From Chara braunii (lineage: Eukaryota > Streptophyta > Charophyceae > Charales > Characeae): a stretch of DNA of 34,477 nucleotides. Under the pieces are notes generated by a model. It saw only the letters and a list, made by a program, of their open reading frames with translations. It was not told the origin of the DNA and made no database searches. Positions 19,419-27,439 of the stretch are shown piece by piece (the stretch's first letter is position 1; each line of letters begins with the position of its first letter). A program made the translations under genes and the position numbers. Location of the stretch: positions 81,013-115,489 of the forward strand of contig BFEA01000763.1 of NCBI GenBank assembly GCA_003427395.1, read 5' to 3'.

Positions 19419-19728
19419 CGATTAATCGGGCAGTGTGACATGCATAGCGTTCCGCCGGTTCATCAAATCCGAGCCCGGCCTCGGCAACGGAACTCGCGGG
19501 GATGGCGATGACATCCCCCAGGGCATAAAAGTCAGATGCGGCCCGCGCTGGCTATTTTGCACAACTACCCCTGAGACTTGGCACAGGAGATTTCAGTTCC
19601 GACCTGGAACTCCACCCCCACTTTCCTAAAATCCTTGGCACACCCCCTTTTTCGCACTTCAGGGCCCCCATCCCACTCTGATCAGGAAGTCGCGCGGGCG
19701 GTGAGGTTGGGCGTCACAAGGCATTTAA

Positions 19729-20055
19729 GAGAATTCCCTCCCAGAAACAGGCGATCATTATGTGGATTCAGTCCCTGCTGGTGACACCCTCAGCAGTTTG
19801 GCTGTCCTCACGAGGTATGTGAACATCTCTGAGTCTTGCGCACGATGCCGCTGGGGGTGGGAGTCCACATCCCCTTTGTGTTTATACTGTCTGCTGGCCA
19901 ATGATGTCTGGCAATGGTGGATATACCACTGGAAGGGAATAACAAAGCAGGCCTTCGTTTGGTCTCACGAATGGTATGACTCGGACCCAGATGCGATGGA
20001 TTTAACGAAGGGCTGGGGCTATATAGCCCTGGTATGTTGGCAAGTATTTCCGTAG
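19729..20055 (+). CDS. Trp/Cys-rich ORF downstream of the third repeat unit
   Basis: This frame of about 108 codons follows the second copy of the non-coding repeat described for 19050-19150. It has two CxxC motifs (SCARC and LCLYC) and a Trp-rich stretch (NDVWQWWIYHWKGITKQAFV) and ends LVCWQVFP-stop. It does not align convincingly with the FPPY copies apart from a CxxC. No ATG starts it in frame before the motif region. It may be another exon or a decayed gene. Confidence 0.3.
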   Translation, partial: ENSLPETGDHYVDSVPAGDTLSSLAVLTRYVNISESCARCRWGWESTSPLCLYCLLANDVWQWWIYHWKGITKQAFVWSHEWYDSDPDAMDLTKGWGYIALVCWQVFP

Positions 20056-20236
20056 AAGGGAAGCTGCAACTAGCCAGGTGGCTGCAACAGGAAAACTGAG
20101 AGGTCGGTACTCTCCATTGTAATTGTAGGGCCGCCTTAGGCCCGCCCCAGGTTAGATATTAGTAATGGTTTGGATAGCTGGTCATTCAACTCGCTTTGGG
20201 ATTCATTCGGTGACAACAGAGCTGAAGGGAAGTAAC

Positions 20237-20308
20237 ACTATTAGGAGGAAAGTTACTGGGGAAAAGTAAACTAATACTATTAGGAGGAAAGTTACTGGGG
20301 AAAAGTAG
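20237..20308 (+). repeat. 39-bp tandem repeat, 2 copies
   Basis: ACTATTAGGAGGAAAGTTAC and the following GGGGAAAAGTA occur at 20237 and again at 20276. Confidence 0.9.
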
Positions 20309-20404
20309 TTCCTACGGGAATAGTATGTTCCGGGACTAGAACAGGTAACCCCTAAGAGTACTTTTCGATCGTAATGAGTAAGTAGGGTGGTGGGTCTTAG
20401 ACGA

Positions 20405-20506
20405 CCCGGCGCAAGGTCCCACTTGCACAGATTAAGAGATCCTGGCCGTTGATCGCTTTTTACGGTCAATATCGCTTCATTCGTGTAAGTGGGACCTAGC
20501 CCCCGG
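20405..20506. mobile_element. small foldback element 1
   Basis: The ends CCCGGCGCAAGGTCCCACTT and AAGTGGGACCTAGCCCCCGG are imperfect inverse complements bounding about 102 bp. End sequences match those of the element at 20562-20735, so they belong to one family. No ORF. Confidence 0.6.
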
Positions 20507-20561
20507 ACCTTACAGACAGTGAACCTCCTAAGCTAAATCGGCTGATGCGGTCGGGATAACA

Positions 20562-20735
20562 CCGGGGGCGAGGTCCCATTAGCAAAGATGATTGGATTTA
20601 GAGCCTGAATCTGGACGTGGTGAAAGCACAGATGCAGAAAAGCAGTTCAATCTCGATTTCCTGCACATCTCCACAAACCCGTCCAGATTCAGGCCTTCGA
20701 TCCCGATCGTCTTTGCTAGTGGGACCTCGCCCCGG
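20562..20735. mobile_element. small foldback element 2
   Basis: Left arm CCGGGGGCGAGGTCCCATTA plus GCAAAGATGAT and GCCTGAATCTGGACG; right arm carries the inverse complements (CGTCCAGATTCAGGC, ATCGTCTTTGC, TAGTGGGACCTCGCCCCGG). Arms are about 60 bp, total about 174 bp. Target duplications are not clear. Confidence 0.7.
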
Positions 20736-21105
20736 GTTGAATTGTGAGGTCCCCGGCCTCTTCTTATTGGTTTTTGTAATGAAAATACGGGTTTTCTGGT
20801 TAGAAAAAAACAACAATAATAAATAAGAGAATTACCCTTCTAGGAAGAAAAAGAAAAAACACTTTCTGCCGGAGTTTCCCTGGGGTGTCCCACCGCCGAA
20901 GTTGAGTTTTCTCAACGCGGAGCTTTCTATCACGTGTGGCATGGTGGGACGGAGCTCTGCCGTTGATGTATTGAGAATCTAAGGGTACCGAAATACAGGA
21001 GAATAACCTATTAGATTTGGTCATTTTGTAGAATTTTTCTTTGACGTGAAATCCGTTTTGTAGTATGCGCTGGCCCTTTTGGTTTGGGCGGGAAGCCATT
21101 TTCCA

Positions 21106-21146
21106 TTGAGAAAACTACCCTACCGAGTGTAGGGTACATTTCTCAA
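21106..21146. other. strong 16-bp stem hairpin
   Basis: TTGAGAAA, AC, TACCCTAC, loop CGAGT, GTAGGGTA, CA, TTTCTCAA. The two 8-bp helices are perfect around a 2x2 internal loop. It is far too regular for chance. A T-run follows from 21158. It may be a small MITE remnant or a structured RNA; no assignment is made. Confidence 0.6.
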
Positions 21147-21199
21147 CTTATATGCCTTTTTTTTTTTTTTTTAATAGATATAATTACACCCTGAAACCG

Positions 21200-22259
21200 A
21201 GGAACTCTGACAGCTGTGTTTGGATCTCTCGCATCAAACTCTCTTCCTTCTTTGGGCAATGAACGCATCTGGCCATCCCTGTTGTCCCTGTCCATTTTAC
21301 GAATGGTGACCTCCGGTCCCCTCACCACGGGAGGTACCCTTTTTGCACGGAGACATTCACTCCGACTGTGCCAGACGTGTTTCCTTTCTACGAGTTACTT
21401 CATCAAAAATAAGGAGAAAAGCTGTTTCTAGCGTTTTTTTTTCAGTTTTTTTATTTTTGTTTCGAATTTATTAATGTCAAAATGGTGTCACACGGTTGCG
21501 TTTTCTAAACTGAACTTGGGCGGTGGGACTTCACCCCTGCACATGGACTTTTTGGCGGGCTTTCCGTACACACAGCAGCGGCGGGTGGACCGTTTTTGGC
21601 GCCGCACGCACGTAGCCGCCGCAGTTTCCGAACTGTTCGTAGATTGTCATCAGTTCCTATATAGGTTTCATGGCACTGCGACTTCCCTCAGCAGCAGACC
21701 CAGCAGTCGGGTCTTCATGGCATTGCGACTTTCGTCAGCAGCAGTCGGGTCTGTGGACGCCGGGCGCCGAAGCAGCCAACAACTGCTTAGTTAGTCTCAC
21801 CCGACCGCCGAGACGCCGGGTCTGTGGGGCCACGCGCTGAGACACTTGAGTCCGTGCTAGTGACGCGTTTTATAGTTTCTCGTGGAAGACAACGGCTGAC
21901 AGTCTTCTGCTGACTCACCGGCGAGTTTCCGCCTCCCTCTCGACTGGCTCCACGAGTACTATGCTAGAGTGCATCGAATGCCCGAACAAACAGACTGCTC
22001 CTGCTGGAACTTCAGCATTCTGGCGGAAGAGGTGAACTGAACAGAAAGGAGCGCGAGAGAAGGGAGGAGGAGGGGGAAAGAGGAGATCAGAGAAGAGGAA
22101 GCACAAGGAGCAGATCAGAGAACAGGAGAGAAGGCAAACAAGGAAAACAGCAGGAGAGCACCTGACAGTGAAGAGACGGGACGAGAGGAGAGGAGGACGG
22201 AGTAGACGACAGAAAGAGAGTAAGTCCCCAGCCGCCGTCGAATCGTCATAATTGTCACG
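21200..22259 (+). promoter_or_regulatory. upstream region of the CAP gene
   Basis: The 1 kb before the CAP start codon holds candidate TATA boxes (CCTATATAGG at 21656-21665, TTTATAG at 21868-21874). It also has a direct duplication of about 50 bp (TCATGGCACTGCGACTT near 21668 and TCATGGCATTGCGACTT near 21716, each followed by CAGCAGCAG and CAGTCGGGTC). A purine-rich GA tract (about 22030-22220) would be a leader. The start site cannot be fixed by eye. Confidence 0.35.
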
Positions 22260-23186
22260 ATGACGGGAGACGTGCATGGTGTGAGGGGGGCGGTGAGCCT
22301 CCAGGCCATCGGCTCGTTGGCTTTTTGGTTGGCGCTGCCCCTTCTCGTCGTGACGGCAATGAGCACACATGGCGACAGTCGCCATCTCGGCGACGACTAT
22401 GGAGGTTCAAGGATTGTGCTGGCTACTGCATCCACGACAGAATCGAGGGGCATTGCTGGGAGGAAGCTGGCAATGGCCGCAGGAGGAGCAAGCGGAGGAG
22501 GAGGAGGAGGAGGAGAACTGCCAGCAGCAGGAGACTCTGCCGACGAGGCAACGGCTGAGTGTGCGGCAGAGTGGTCGGCGTCAGACTCCGAGTCAGACTC
22601 GGCGTTCGCCGACGATCCGCGTCACTCCAAGCTTGTTTTGGCTGAGTCAACGTTGACTTCCAGTCGGTCAACGTTGACGTCCAGTCGTTCAACGTCTAGT
22701 CGGAAAGGAAGCGGCCATGGAGGTTCCCGACAGGGGCGTCTTCTTCAATCCACGGAAGCGGAGGAGTGGGTGAGTGCTCACAACCAAGTGAGGAGTGCGG
22801 TGGGTGTGGGAGGACTAACATGGAGCGACACAGTGGCAAATTCCGCGGAGTCGTGGGCGACGACGCTCAAGCAGAGCTGCGAGATGAAGCACGCCCAGAA
22901 CAGCGGCTATGGCGAGAATCTGTACATGGCCTGGAGTTCTAGATCGATAAGCATCAAGCCATCGGAGGTTGTGAAGAGCTGGGCGTCCGAAAAGCAATAC
23001 TACAACTACGCGAGCAACAGCTGTGCGGGAGGCAAAGTGTGCGGCCACTACACGCAGGTTGTGTGGCAAAACACCAAGGAAGTCGGTTGCGCTATCGTCT
23101 CCTGCATGCGTGGCACATCCAACGCACAGATTGCCGTCTGCAGATACAACCCCCCTGGCAACTATCGTGGCCAAAAACCCTATTGA
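22260..23186 (+). CDS. PR-1-like CAP superfamily secreted protein
   Basis: The 308-aa product has a hydrophobic N-terminal segment (about residues 15-33, SLAFWLALPLLVVTAM) that fits a signal peptide or anchor. A long Ser/Gly/acidic low-complexity linker follows (about 75-160, including GGGGGGG and TLTSSRS repeats). The CAP domain runs from about 165 to 308. Hallmarks are HNQVRSAVGVGGLTW (His174), HAQNSGYGENLY, the CAP1 signature GHYTQVVWQNTKEVGCA (His263), and the CAP2 signature YNPPGNYRGQKPY. Six cysteines in the domain fit the three disulfides of plant PR-1. CAP proteins act outside the cell; plant members bind sterols and carry a C-terminal defence peptide, and this one keeps the family end. 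The ATG has A at -3. No intron is seen. Plant PR-1 proteins are usually about 160 aa, so the linker nearly doubles the length. The last codons and 3' flank are repeated downstream. Confidence 0.92.
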   Translation: MTGDVHGVRGAVSLQAIGSLAFWLALPLLVVTAMSTHGDSRHLGDDYGGSRIVLATASTTESRGIAGRKLAMAAGGASGGGGGGGELPAAGDSADEATAECAAEWSASDSESDSAFADDPRHSKLVLAESTLTSSRSTLTSSRSTSSRKGSGHGGSRQGRLLQSTEAEEWVSAHNQVRSAVGVGGLTWSDTVANSAESWATTLKQSCEMKHAQNSGYGENLYMAWSSRSISIKPSEVVKSWASEKQYYNYASNSCAGGKVCGHYTQVVWQNTKEVGCAIVSCMRGTSNAQIAVCRYNPPGNYRGQKPY

Positions 23187-23450
23187 TATTGTCCTGTACT
23201 GCGCACCTAGCCCGATCTTGCGTCTCTGTTCCGACTGAGTTTGTAAGGTAAGATTAGAGTTTGCACCTAGACCGATTTTGCGTCTCGGCAACTATCGAGG
23301 CCCTATTGACTGTCCTGTACTGCGCACCTAGACCGATTTTGCGTCTCTGTTCCGACTGGTAACTATCGAGGCCAAAAGCCCTATCGACTGTCCTGTACTG
23401 CGCACCTAGACCGATTTTGCGTCTCTGTTCCGACTGAGTTTGTAATAGTA
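23157..23450 (+). repeat. tandem repeats of the CAP gene end and 3' flank
   Basis: Unit 1 is the gene's own end (from GGCAACTATCG at 23157 through the stop to CCGACTG at 23237). Unit 2 (23287-23358) repeats GGCAACTATCGAGGCCCTAT, TGACTGTCCTGTACTGCGCA and the rest to CCGACTG. Unit 3 (23358-23450) again has AACTATCGAGGCC followed by AAAAGCCCTATCGACTG and the same tail. A partial unit (GCACCTAGACCGATTTTGCG) lies at 23262. Each unit re-encodes NYRG..PY and a nearby stop. Confidence 0.9.
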
Positions 23451-23675
23451 GAGTTGCCAACACCGGAGTTTTTAACACCGTAGTTACTCGTCATCCGATT
23501 CGATCCTTTTTTTTCTGTTTTTTTTTTCCCCCCCTCCTTTCCGGCTGCGTTGTCTTAGCATCATAGACTCAGAGTCACTGGGGTGTTTAACATCACAATA
23601 CAAGAAAAACAAAAAAAACAAAAACCATCACAATCGTCAACATCTGAGTGCTCTTGGATGTAGTCGCGAGTACTA

Positions 23676-23780
23676 CCGTCTTCCCCCGAACACAACGCGC
23701 CCTCATTTTGACTGTATCGGAACGCAAACATACGTTGTATACGTTCATTTTCAGAGTGCGTTATGTTCGGGGGAAGACGG
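23676..23780. mobile_element. 105-bp Tc1/mariner-like MITE, copy 1
   Basis: Ends CCGTCTTCCCCCGAACA and TGTTCGGGGGAAGACGG are perfect inverse complements apart from flank position and are bordered by TA on both sides (23674-23675, 23781-23782). A TA target duplication is typical of Tc1/mariner-derived (Stowaway-like) MITEs. The same element, same length, lies at 26728-26832. No coding capacity. Confidence 0.85.
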
Positions 23781-23897
23781 TAGGCTTTTTGTCGTTTTAG
23801 ATGGAACATCGAAGTCCTCTCTTTTGGCATCTGAGTCTCTAATTGCATCGGTCCGGGAGTCCTTAACACTGTAACAGCACATAATTACCTTAGCCTC

Positions 23898-23900
<3 letters not shown>

Positions 23901-23932
<32 letters not shown>

Positions 23933-24085
23933 TAGTGGCGAGTTTTTGTTTTTTGGCTGTACATGTACCTCTTGACGTCGTTGCACCTATAGCAGGATTT
24001 GTGTATGGAACAGGAATCGAACTATCCTGTGGTAGGTGACAGCGGAGTGCACTATCCAATGACGCGGGCAGCTACAAGTAGTCGC
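23901..24085 (-). mobile_element. tRNA-derived SINE-like unit, copy 1
   Basis: On the minus strand a tRNA-like head (about 24077 to 24005) shows a degenerate A box (TTGGATAGTGC), an anticodon-loop-like CTGTCAC, and a B box GTTCGATTC that fits GWTCRANNC. A body follows (CATACACAAATC, then CAAGAGGTACATG, AGCCAAAA) and a (GTCT)n tail, visible as (GACA)n at 23901-23930 on the plus strand. Copy 2 shares both head and body. Confidence 0.6.
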
Positions 24086-24215
24086 AAGTAGGCTTTTGGA
24101 TGTACCTCTTAACGTGATAGCGACTAGCGTGATTTGTGTATGGAACAGGAATTGAACTCTCGTCTTGTATGTGACAGCTGAGTGTGCGATAGAACCACGG
24201 GGCAGGCATGATAAC
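24070..24215 (-). mobile_element. tRNA-derived SINE-like unit, copy 2
   Basis: The minus strand has CCCCGTGGTTCTATCGCACA, CAGCTGTCAC, a B box GTTCAATTC (complement of 24149-24157), then CCTGTTCCATACACAAATC, TTAAGAGGTACATCC and AAAAGCC. The order is as in copy 1. A third head alone (CGTGGTTGTATAGTACACAC, CAGTTGTCACCTACC) lies at about 24225-24285 and a fourth, more diverged, at about 25375-25415. Confidence 0.6.
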
Positions 24216-24521
24216 TGTTTATCTGTTTTGGGGTAGGTGACAACTGAGTGTGTACTATACAACCACGTGACAGGCCCAGCTGTTGATCTGTATGCGTATC
24301 TGGCATTCCGGCTGGTAAAAATGTCTGTTGATTTTTTTTTTTTTTTAAGACTACTATGCTAATGTACTCTGCGTTTGTGACCTACATTTAGTCGAAGCTT
24401 GGTGGTTGGTTATGGCTATCGCCTTTGCGGCGTGTGCACTGAGTCTCACGTTCATCCTTCGCTGCTCATGTCGTGAGGTGTGGTTTCGTTGTTGTCTGGT
24501 TTTTGTTTGGGTGTTGCATTG

Positions 24522-24522
<1 letters not shown>

Positions 24523-24588
<66 letters not shown>
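24523..24588. repeat. poly(T) tract, 66 nt
   Basis: An uninterrupted T-run; its length in the assembly is unlikely to be exact. Confidence 0.95.
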
Positions 24589-24589
<1 letters not shown>

Positions 24590-24637
24590 TTGTTGTTCTT
24601 TCACTTCCGTAGTGGCTTCTTAGGCAATCACCCTCTT

Positions 24638-24761
24638 ATGGACATCCGTCAAAATTGGAACGATACAGAGAAAGAGAAGATTAGCATGGGCCCTTTTGTA
24701 AGGATGATACGCATCAATCGAGAAATGGTTACGCATCAATCCAGAAATGGTTCAAATTTTT
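24638..24761 (+). pseudogene. degenerate U6 snRNA copy
   Basis: It contains GGACATCCG, AAAATTGGAACGATACAGAG, GAAGATTAGCATGG, AGGATGATACGCA, CGAGAAATGGTT and a TTCAAATTTTT end in U6 order. U6 is the polymerase III-transcribed catalytic RNA of the spliceosome. The 5' stem-loop is corrupted, there is an AGAA-type insertion next to the invariant ACAGAG box, GGCCCCTGCGC reads GGGCCCTTTTGT, and a 22-bp 3' segment is tandemly doubled (24709-24730, 24731-24752). It cannot be a functional U6. It ends in a T-run like a real U6 gene. Confidence 0.85.
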
Positions 24762-25170
24762 GTCGGGTTTCAGAATTTGCGACGAGGTGGGAAACGACGG
24801 TAAATGTAGGGGATAATCGGTAGAAAGCGCCCACGCCAAAACCGGTTTTGGGCGCCCGAAACTCGGCCGTTTGGTACTACCGGCCCAATGACTTCCATGT
24901 GGGGTACTACAGGCCCAGGCGTCGCTCCAAGGTCATGCGGTTGTTGTCGTATAATTTGACAGTTGTATAATTTGACGTGAATTGTCGGGTTTCAGAATTT
25001 GCGACGACCTGGGAAATGACGATGAATGTAGGATGACACGCATCTATCGAGAAATGATCCAAATTTTGTCGGGTTTCAGAATTTGCGAAGACCTGGGAAA
25101 TGACGGTAGATGTAGGGTCATAAGGTCGTTGTCGTATAATCTGACGGTTGTATAATTTGACGTGAATGTT
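24762..25170 (+). repeat. amplified U6-flank repeat
   Basis: GTCGGGTTTCAGAATTTGCG directly follows the U6 end at 24762 and recurs at about 24984 and 25068, each time followed by GGGAAA.GACG and ATGTAGG. A second block (TTGTCGTATAATTTGAC and TTGTATAATTTGACGTGAAT) occurs at about 24945 and again at about 25130. The unit was therefore copied together with the U6 tail. Confidence 0.8.
25030..25057 (+). pseudogene. U6 snRNA 3' fragment
   Basis: AGGATGACACGCATCTATCG followed by AGAAATGATCCAAATTTT matches the last third of U6, closer to the canonical GGATGACACGCA than the copy at 24638. It is embedded in a repeat shared with that copy's flank. Confidence 0.75.
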
Positions 25171-25589
25171 AGCGACGGTAAGTTGTTTTCGGGGCAAGAC
25201 TTTGCAGCAGCAGGACGAGCTCCGAGTCAGACCGTGATTGTCGTTTATAACAGGATTTGAACTCTTTGCGTACGTAGTAACATGATTTTCATCTATGACA
25301 TGATTTTTTTCGTTTATAACATGATTTTCTTTTATAACAGGATCTGACCATGATTCTGGTTTATAACGGGATTTGGGTGATAACCGAGTGGACTAGACAG
25401 CCACGCGGTAGGTATTGCTGCTTATCTGGTTCCCTATGTGCCATTTCAGTTGTGGTTGCCATCTCTGTGGATTTTCCTTAAATTAATGCTATTTGGTTGC
25501 GTTTTTGTGAACCACATTTCATCGAAGTCCCCTCCCCCTTCCCCCTTCCGCCTTCCCCCCTCCCCCCTCGCCGGGAAACCACCAGGGTG

Positions 25590-25890
25590 AGCGCATGGCA
25601 CCATATGCCCTCCCTCTCTCAATTATACCTCGGCTTTGCGATCATCGTTCGCTTCTCTTGTGGTGAGGTGTGCTTTCGTCATTGTCTGCTCTTGGGACTC
25701 GTATCGGTTGTGTGCTTACTGCCTTGTACTAGGCCTAAGGCAATTAATCACTCTCTCTCTCTCTCTCTCTTGTTTGGATTAAGGTACGTTTTCGTCATTG
25801 TCTGCTCTTTTAGGACTCGGTGGTACTCGTTGTGTGCTCAGTGCCTCTTTTTAGTCCTTAGGCAATTACTCACCCTCAGTCTTGTTTGCA
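25590..25890 (+). repeat. diverged duplication of 24400-24630 and local tandem copy
   Basis: GAGGTGTGCTTTCGTCATTG near 25661 matches GAGGTGTGGTTTCGTTGTTG near 24474, and AGGCAATTAATCACTC near 25737 matches AGGCAATCACCCTC near 24622. Inside, TTTCGTCATTGTCTGCTCTT recurs at about 25673 and 25790. A (CT)n stretch lies at 25751-25770. No gene seen. Confidence 0.55.
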
Positions 25891-25929
25891 TTTCAAAATT
25901 AAATGTCGCGGAATGCTGACAAAATGAAG

Positions 25930-26353
25930 AAACCAAACGATATTAACAACTTGCAGTAGCCGCGAAGACATCGGGTCTCCCTTCACTATCAACGAATCTT
26001 CCCGTAGAACATGAAAAGATACACCGATTTTTTTTTTAGCTTTTGTGCATGTGGTGATTTTTGTTTTTTGTGCATTTGGTGAGCAGTAGAGCGAGGCCCA
26101 TCGTTTGCGAAGCTACATTTCTGCCCGCACATTACAGAAATCATGGGCAACCAGTTTAGGCATAACACTCTTCGCAGACTGGCTGGAAAAAAAAGGATAG
26201 TTCATTTCAGGCCGCTGCTTATGAAAATCAACGGCCAGCAACGATTGATAGTTCAGGAGGGAAATGTGAAATGTGGGTGTCGACTGCGTCCATAGTTCAT
26301 CTGTTTACTATAAAATTATAAACGAGTTACGCAAGAGGGGGAAAAGTCATAAA
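25930..26353. other. intergenic, diverged copy of the 29150-29275 sequence
   Basis: GAATCTTCCCGTAGAACATG through the T-run and TGTGCATGTGGTGA near 25995-26060 corresponds to GAATCTTCCGCTATAACATG and TGTGCATGTGGCGA near 29147-29260. Otherwise nothing is recognised. Confidence 0.4.
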
Positions 26354-26650
26354 ACCTCCCCGCGACGAAACCTACCTTTGTAGCGGTTTCCGGGAAAGAA
26401 ACGGGGGGGAAAGGTGCCGCAGGCCCCAAAATCGCTTTCGGCGTCATTTTTGCACCCTGCAAAACACTTTCCCGACATTTTTACACAGCGGCCGTTACCC
26501 GCCCAGCCAGGTTGAAAAAATGACAGCAAAAGTGTTTGTTTTTTTTTTTTAGACAGCGGCCGTTACGACCTTGAGATATCATCATTAAGCGACCGGCACC
26601 AGGCAATTCAGAAATAGTTGGTTTTACAACTTTTACTCATCAATCAAGTT

Positions 26651-26727
26651 CCGTCATCTGGATTCGAACACGGGTCTGTATTTTACTATTTTCAACACTT
26701 CATGGGTGTACCCACTGAGCTGAGCTA
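26651..26727 (-). pseudogene. tRNA-like sequence
   Basis: The minus strand reads TAGCTCAGCTCAGTGGGTA (A box and D-arm), ACACCCATGAAGTG, and CGTGTTCGAATCC (B box; GATTCGAAC at 26661-26669 on the plus strand). T-stem and acceptor arms do not pair well, so it is a tRNA-derived remnant, not a working tRNA gene. The MITE at 26728 begins exactly at the TA of the A box. Confidence 0.55.
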
Positions 26728-26832
26728 CCGTCTTCCCCCGAACACAACGCACCATCATTTTGACTGCATCGGGACGGAAATATAGTCTGTATACATTCAT
26801 TATCAGCGTGCGTTATTTTCGGGGGAATACGG
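26728..26832. mobile_element. 105-bp Tc1/mariner-like MITE, copy 2
   Basis: Same length and about 85% the same sequence as the copy at 23676-23780, with ends CCGTCTTCCCCCGAACA and TTTTCGGGGGAATACGG and TA on both sides (26726-26727, 26833-26834). Confidence 0.85.
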
Positions 26833-27135
26833 TAGGCTCTTGGGCGCAAAAGTGATTTTGGGACCTGCAGCACTTTTTTCCCCGTTTGGGGGAAAATGGA
26901 AATGGATACAAAGGTTTCGTCGCGGGGGCGAGGTCTTATTACTTTTCCGAGTGTATTTTTTTGGTCACACTATGTAGGCAGATGCAATGTCATCTATTTA
27001 CCACAAGTTAAGAAATGTATTTGGTCACGTTCTGTAGGCATATGCACTCGTTTTCTTTTTTCGTTTCGTGTGCCGTTCGTCAAGGCCGGTCTCCTTGTTA
27101 CCATGGGGAACGAGATTCTTCTGCGCCAAGTCGTG

Positions 27136-27249
27136 GCGTATGAGCGACCGCGACCGTGAGACTCTACTTTCTTTTTTTCTTTTTCTTTTTTTGCGTATGA
27201 GCGACCGCGATCGTGAGACTCTACTTTCTTTTTTTCTTTTTCTTTTTTT
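27136..27249 (+). repeat. 57-bp tandem repeat, 2 copies
   Basis: GCGTATGAGCGACCGCGACC plus GTGAGACTCTACTTTC and a T/C tract occurs at 27136 and 27193 with a single internal difference. ORFs with KEKEKKKVESHGRGRSYA are its shadow. Confidence 0.95.
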
Positions 27250-27439
27250 CCCACTACTGTGAAATATTTCCCAAACGTAACAAGATTCACGTTCGGAAGA
27301 ATTAAAATTTCCTTAGGCAATAAATACGCCAAGTAAGAAAATCCAACCAGACTAGAATCATCAGACGAGACATAACCTGATTTCTTTCTCACATTGTGAA
27401 ATGGTTGCCTTACTTTTTTTTTTTTTTTTTTTTTTTTGT

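Larger units (their letters stand above)
26354..26934. mobile_element. 581-bp TIR element carrying nested insertions
   Basis: The left end (ACCTCCCCGCGACGAAACCT, then CCTTTGTAG, GGTGCCGCAGGCCCCAAAAT, CGCTTTCGGCG) reappears inverted at the right end (ATTTTGGGACCTGCAGCAC, TACAAAGGTTTCGTCGCGGG, GGCGAGGT). Arms are about 90-100 bp. A tRNA-like sequence and a 105-bp MITE lie between them. There is no transposase ORF and no clear target duplication. Confidence 0.6.

Noticed and set aside
21915-22385. 156-aa minus-strand ORF upstream of the CAP gene
   Set aside because: It is the complement of a GA-rich leader and overlaps the well-supported CAP start; composition follows the purine bias.
22815-23478. 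Minus-strand ORFs with repeated RRKIGLGAQYRT
   Set aside because: Shadow of the CAP domain and of its tandem 3' repeats.
26651-26727. Functional tRNA gene
   Set aside because: A and B boxes are present but the T-stem and acceptor stem do not pair; kept only as a tRNA-like remnant.
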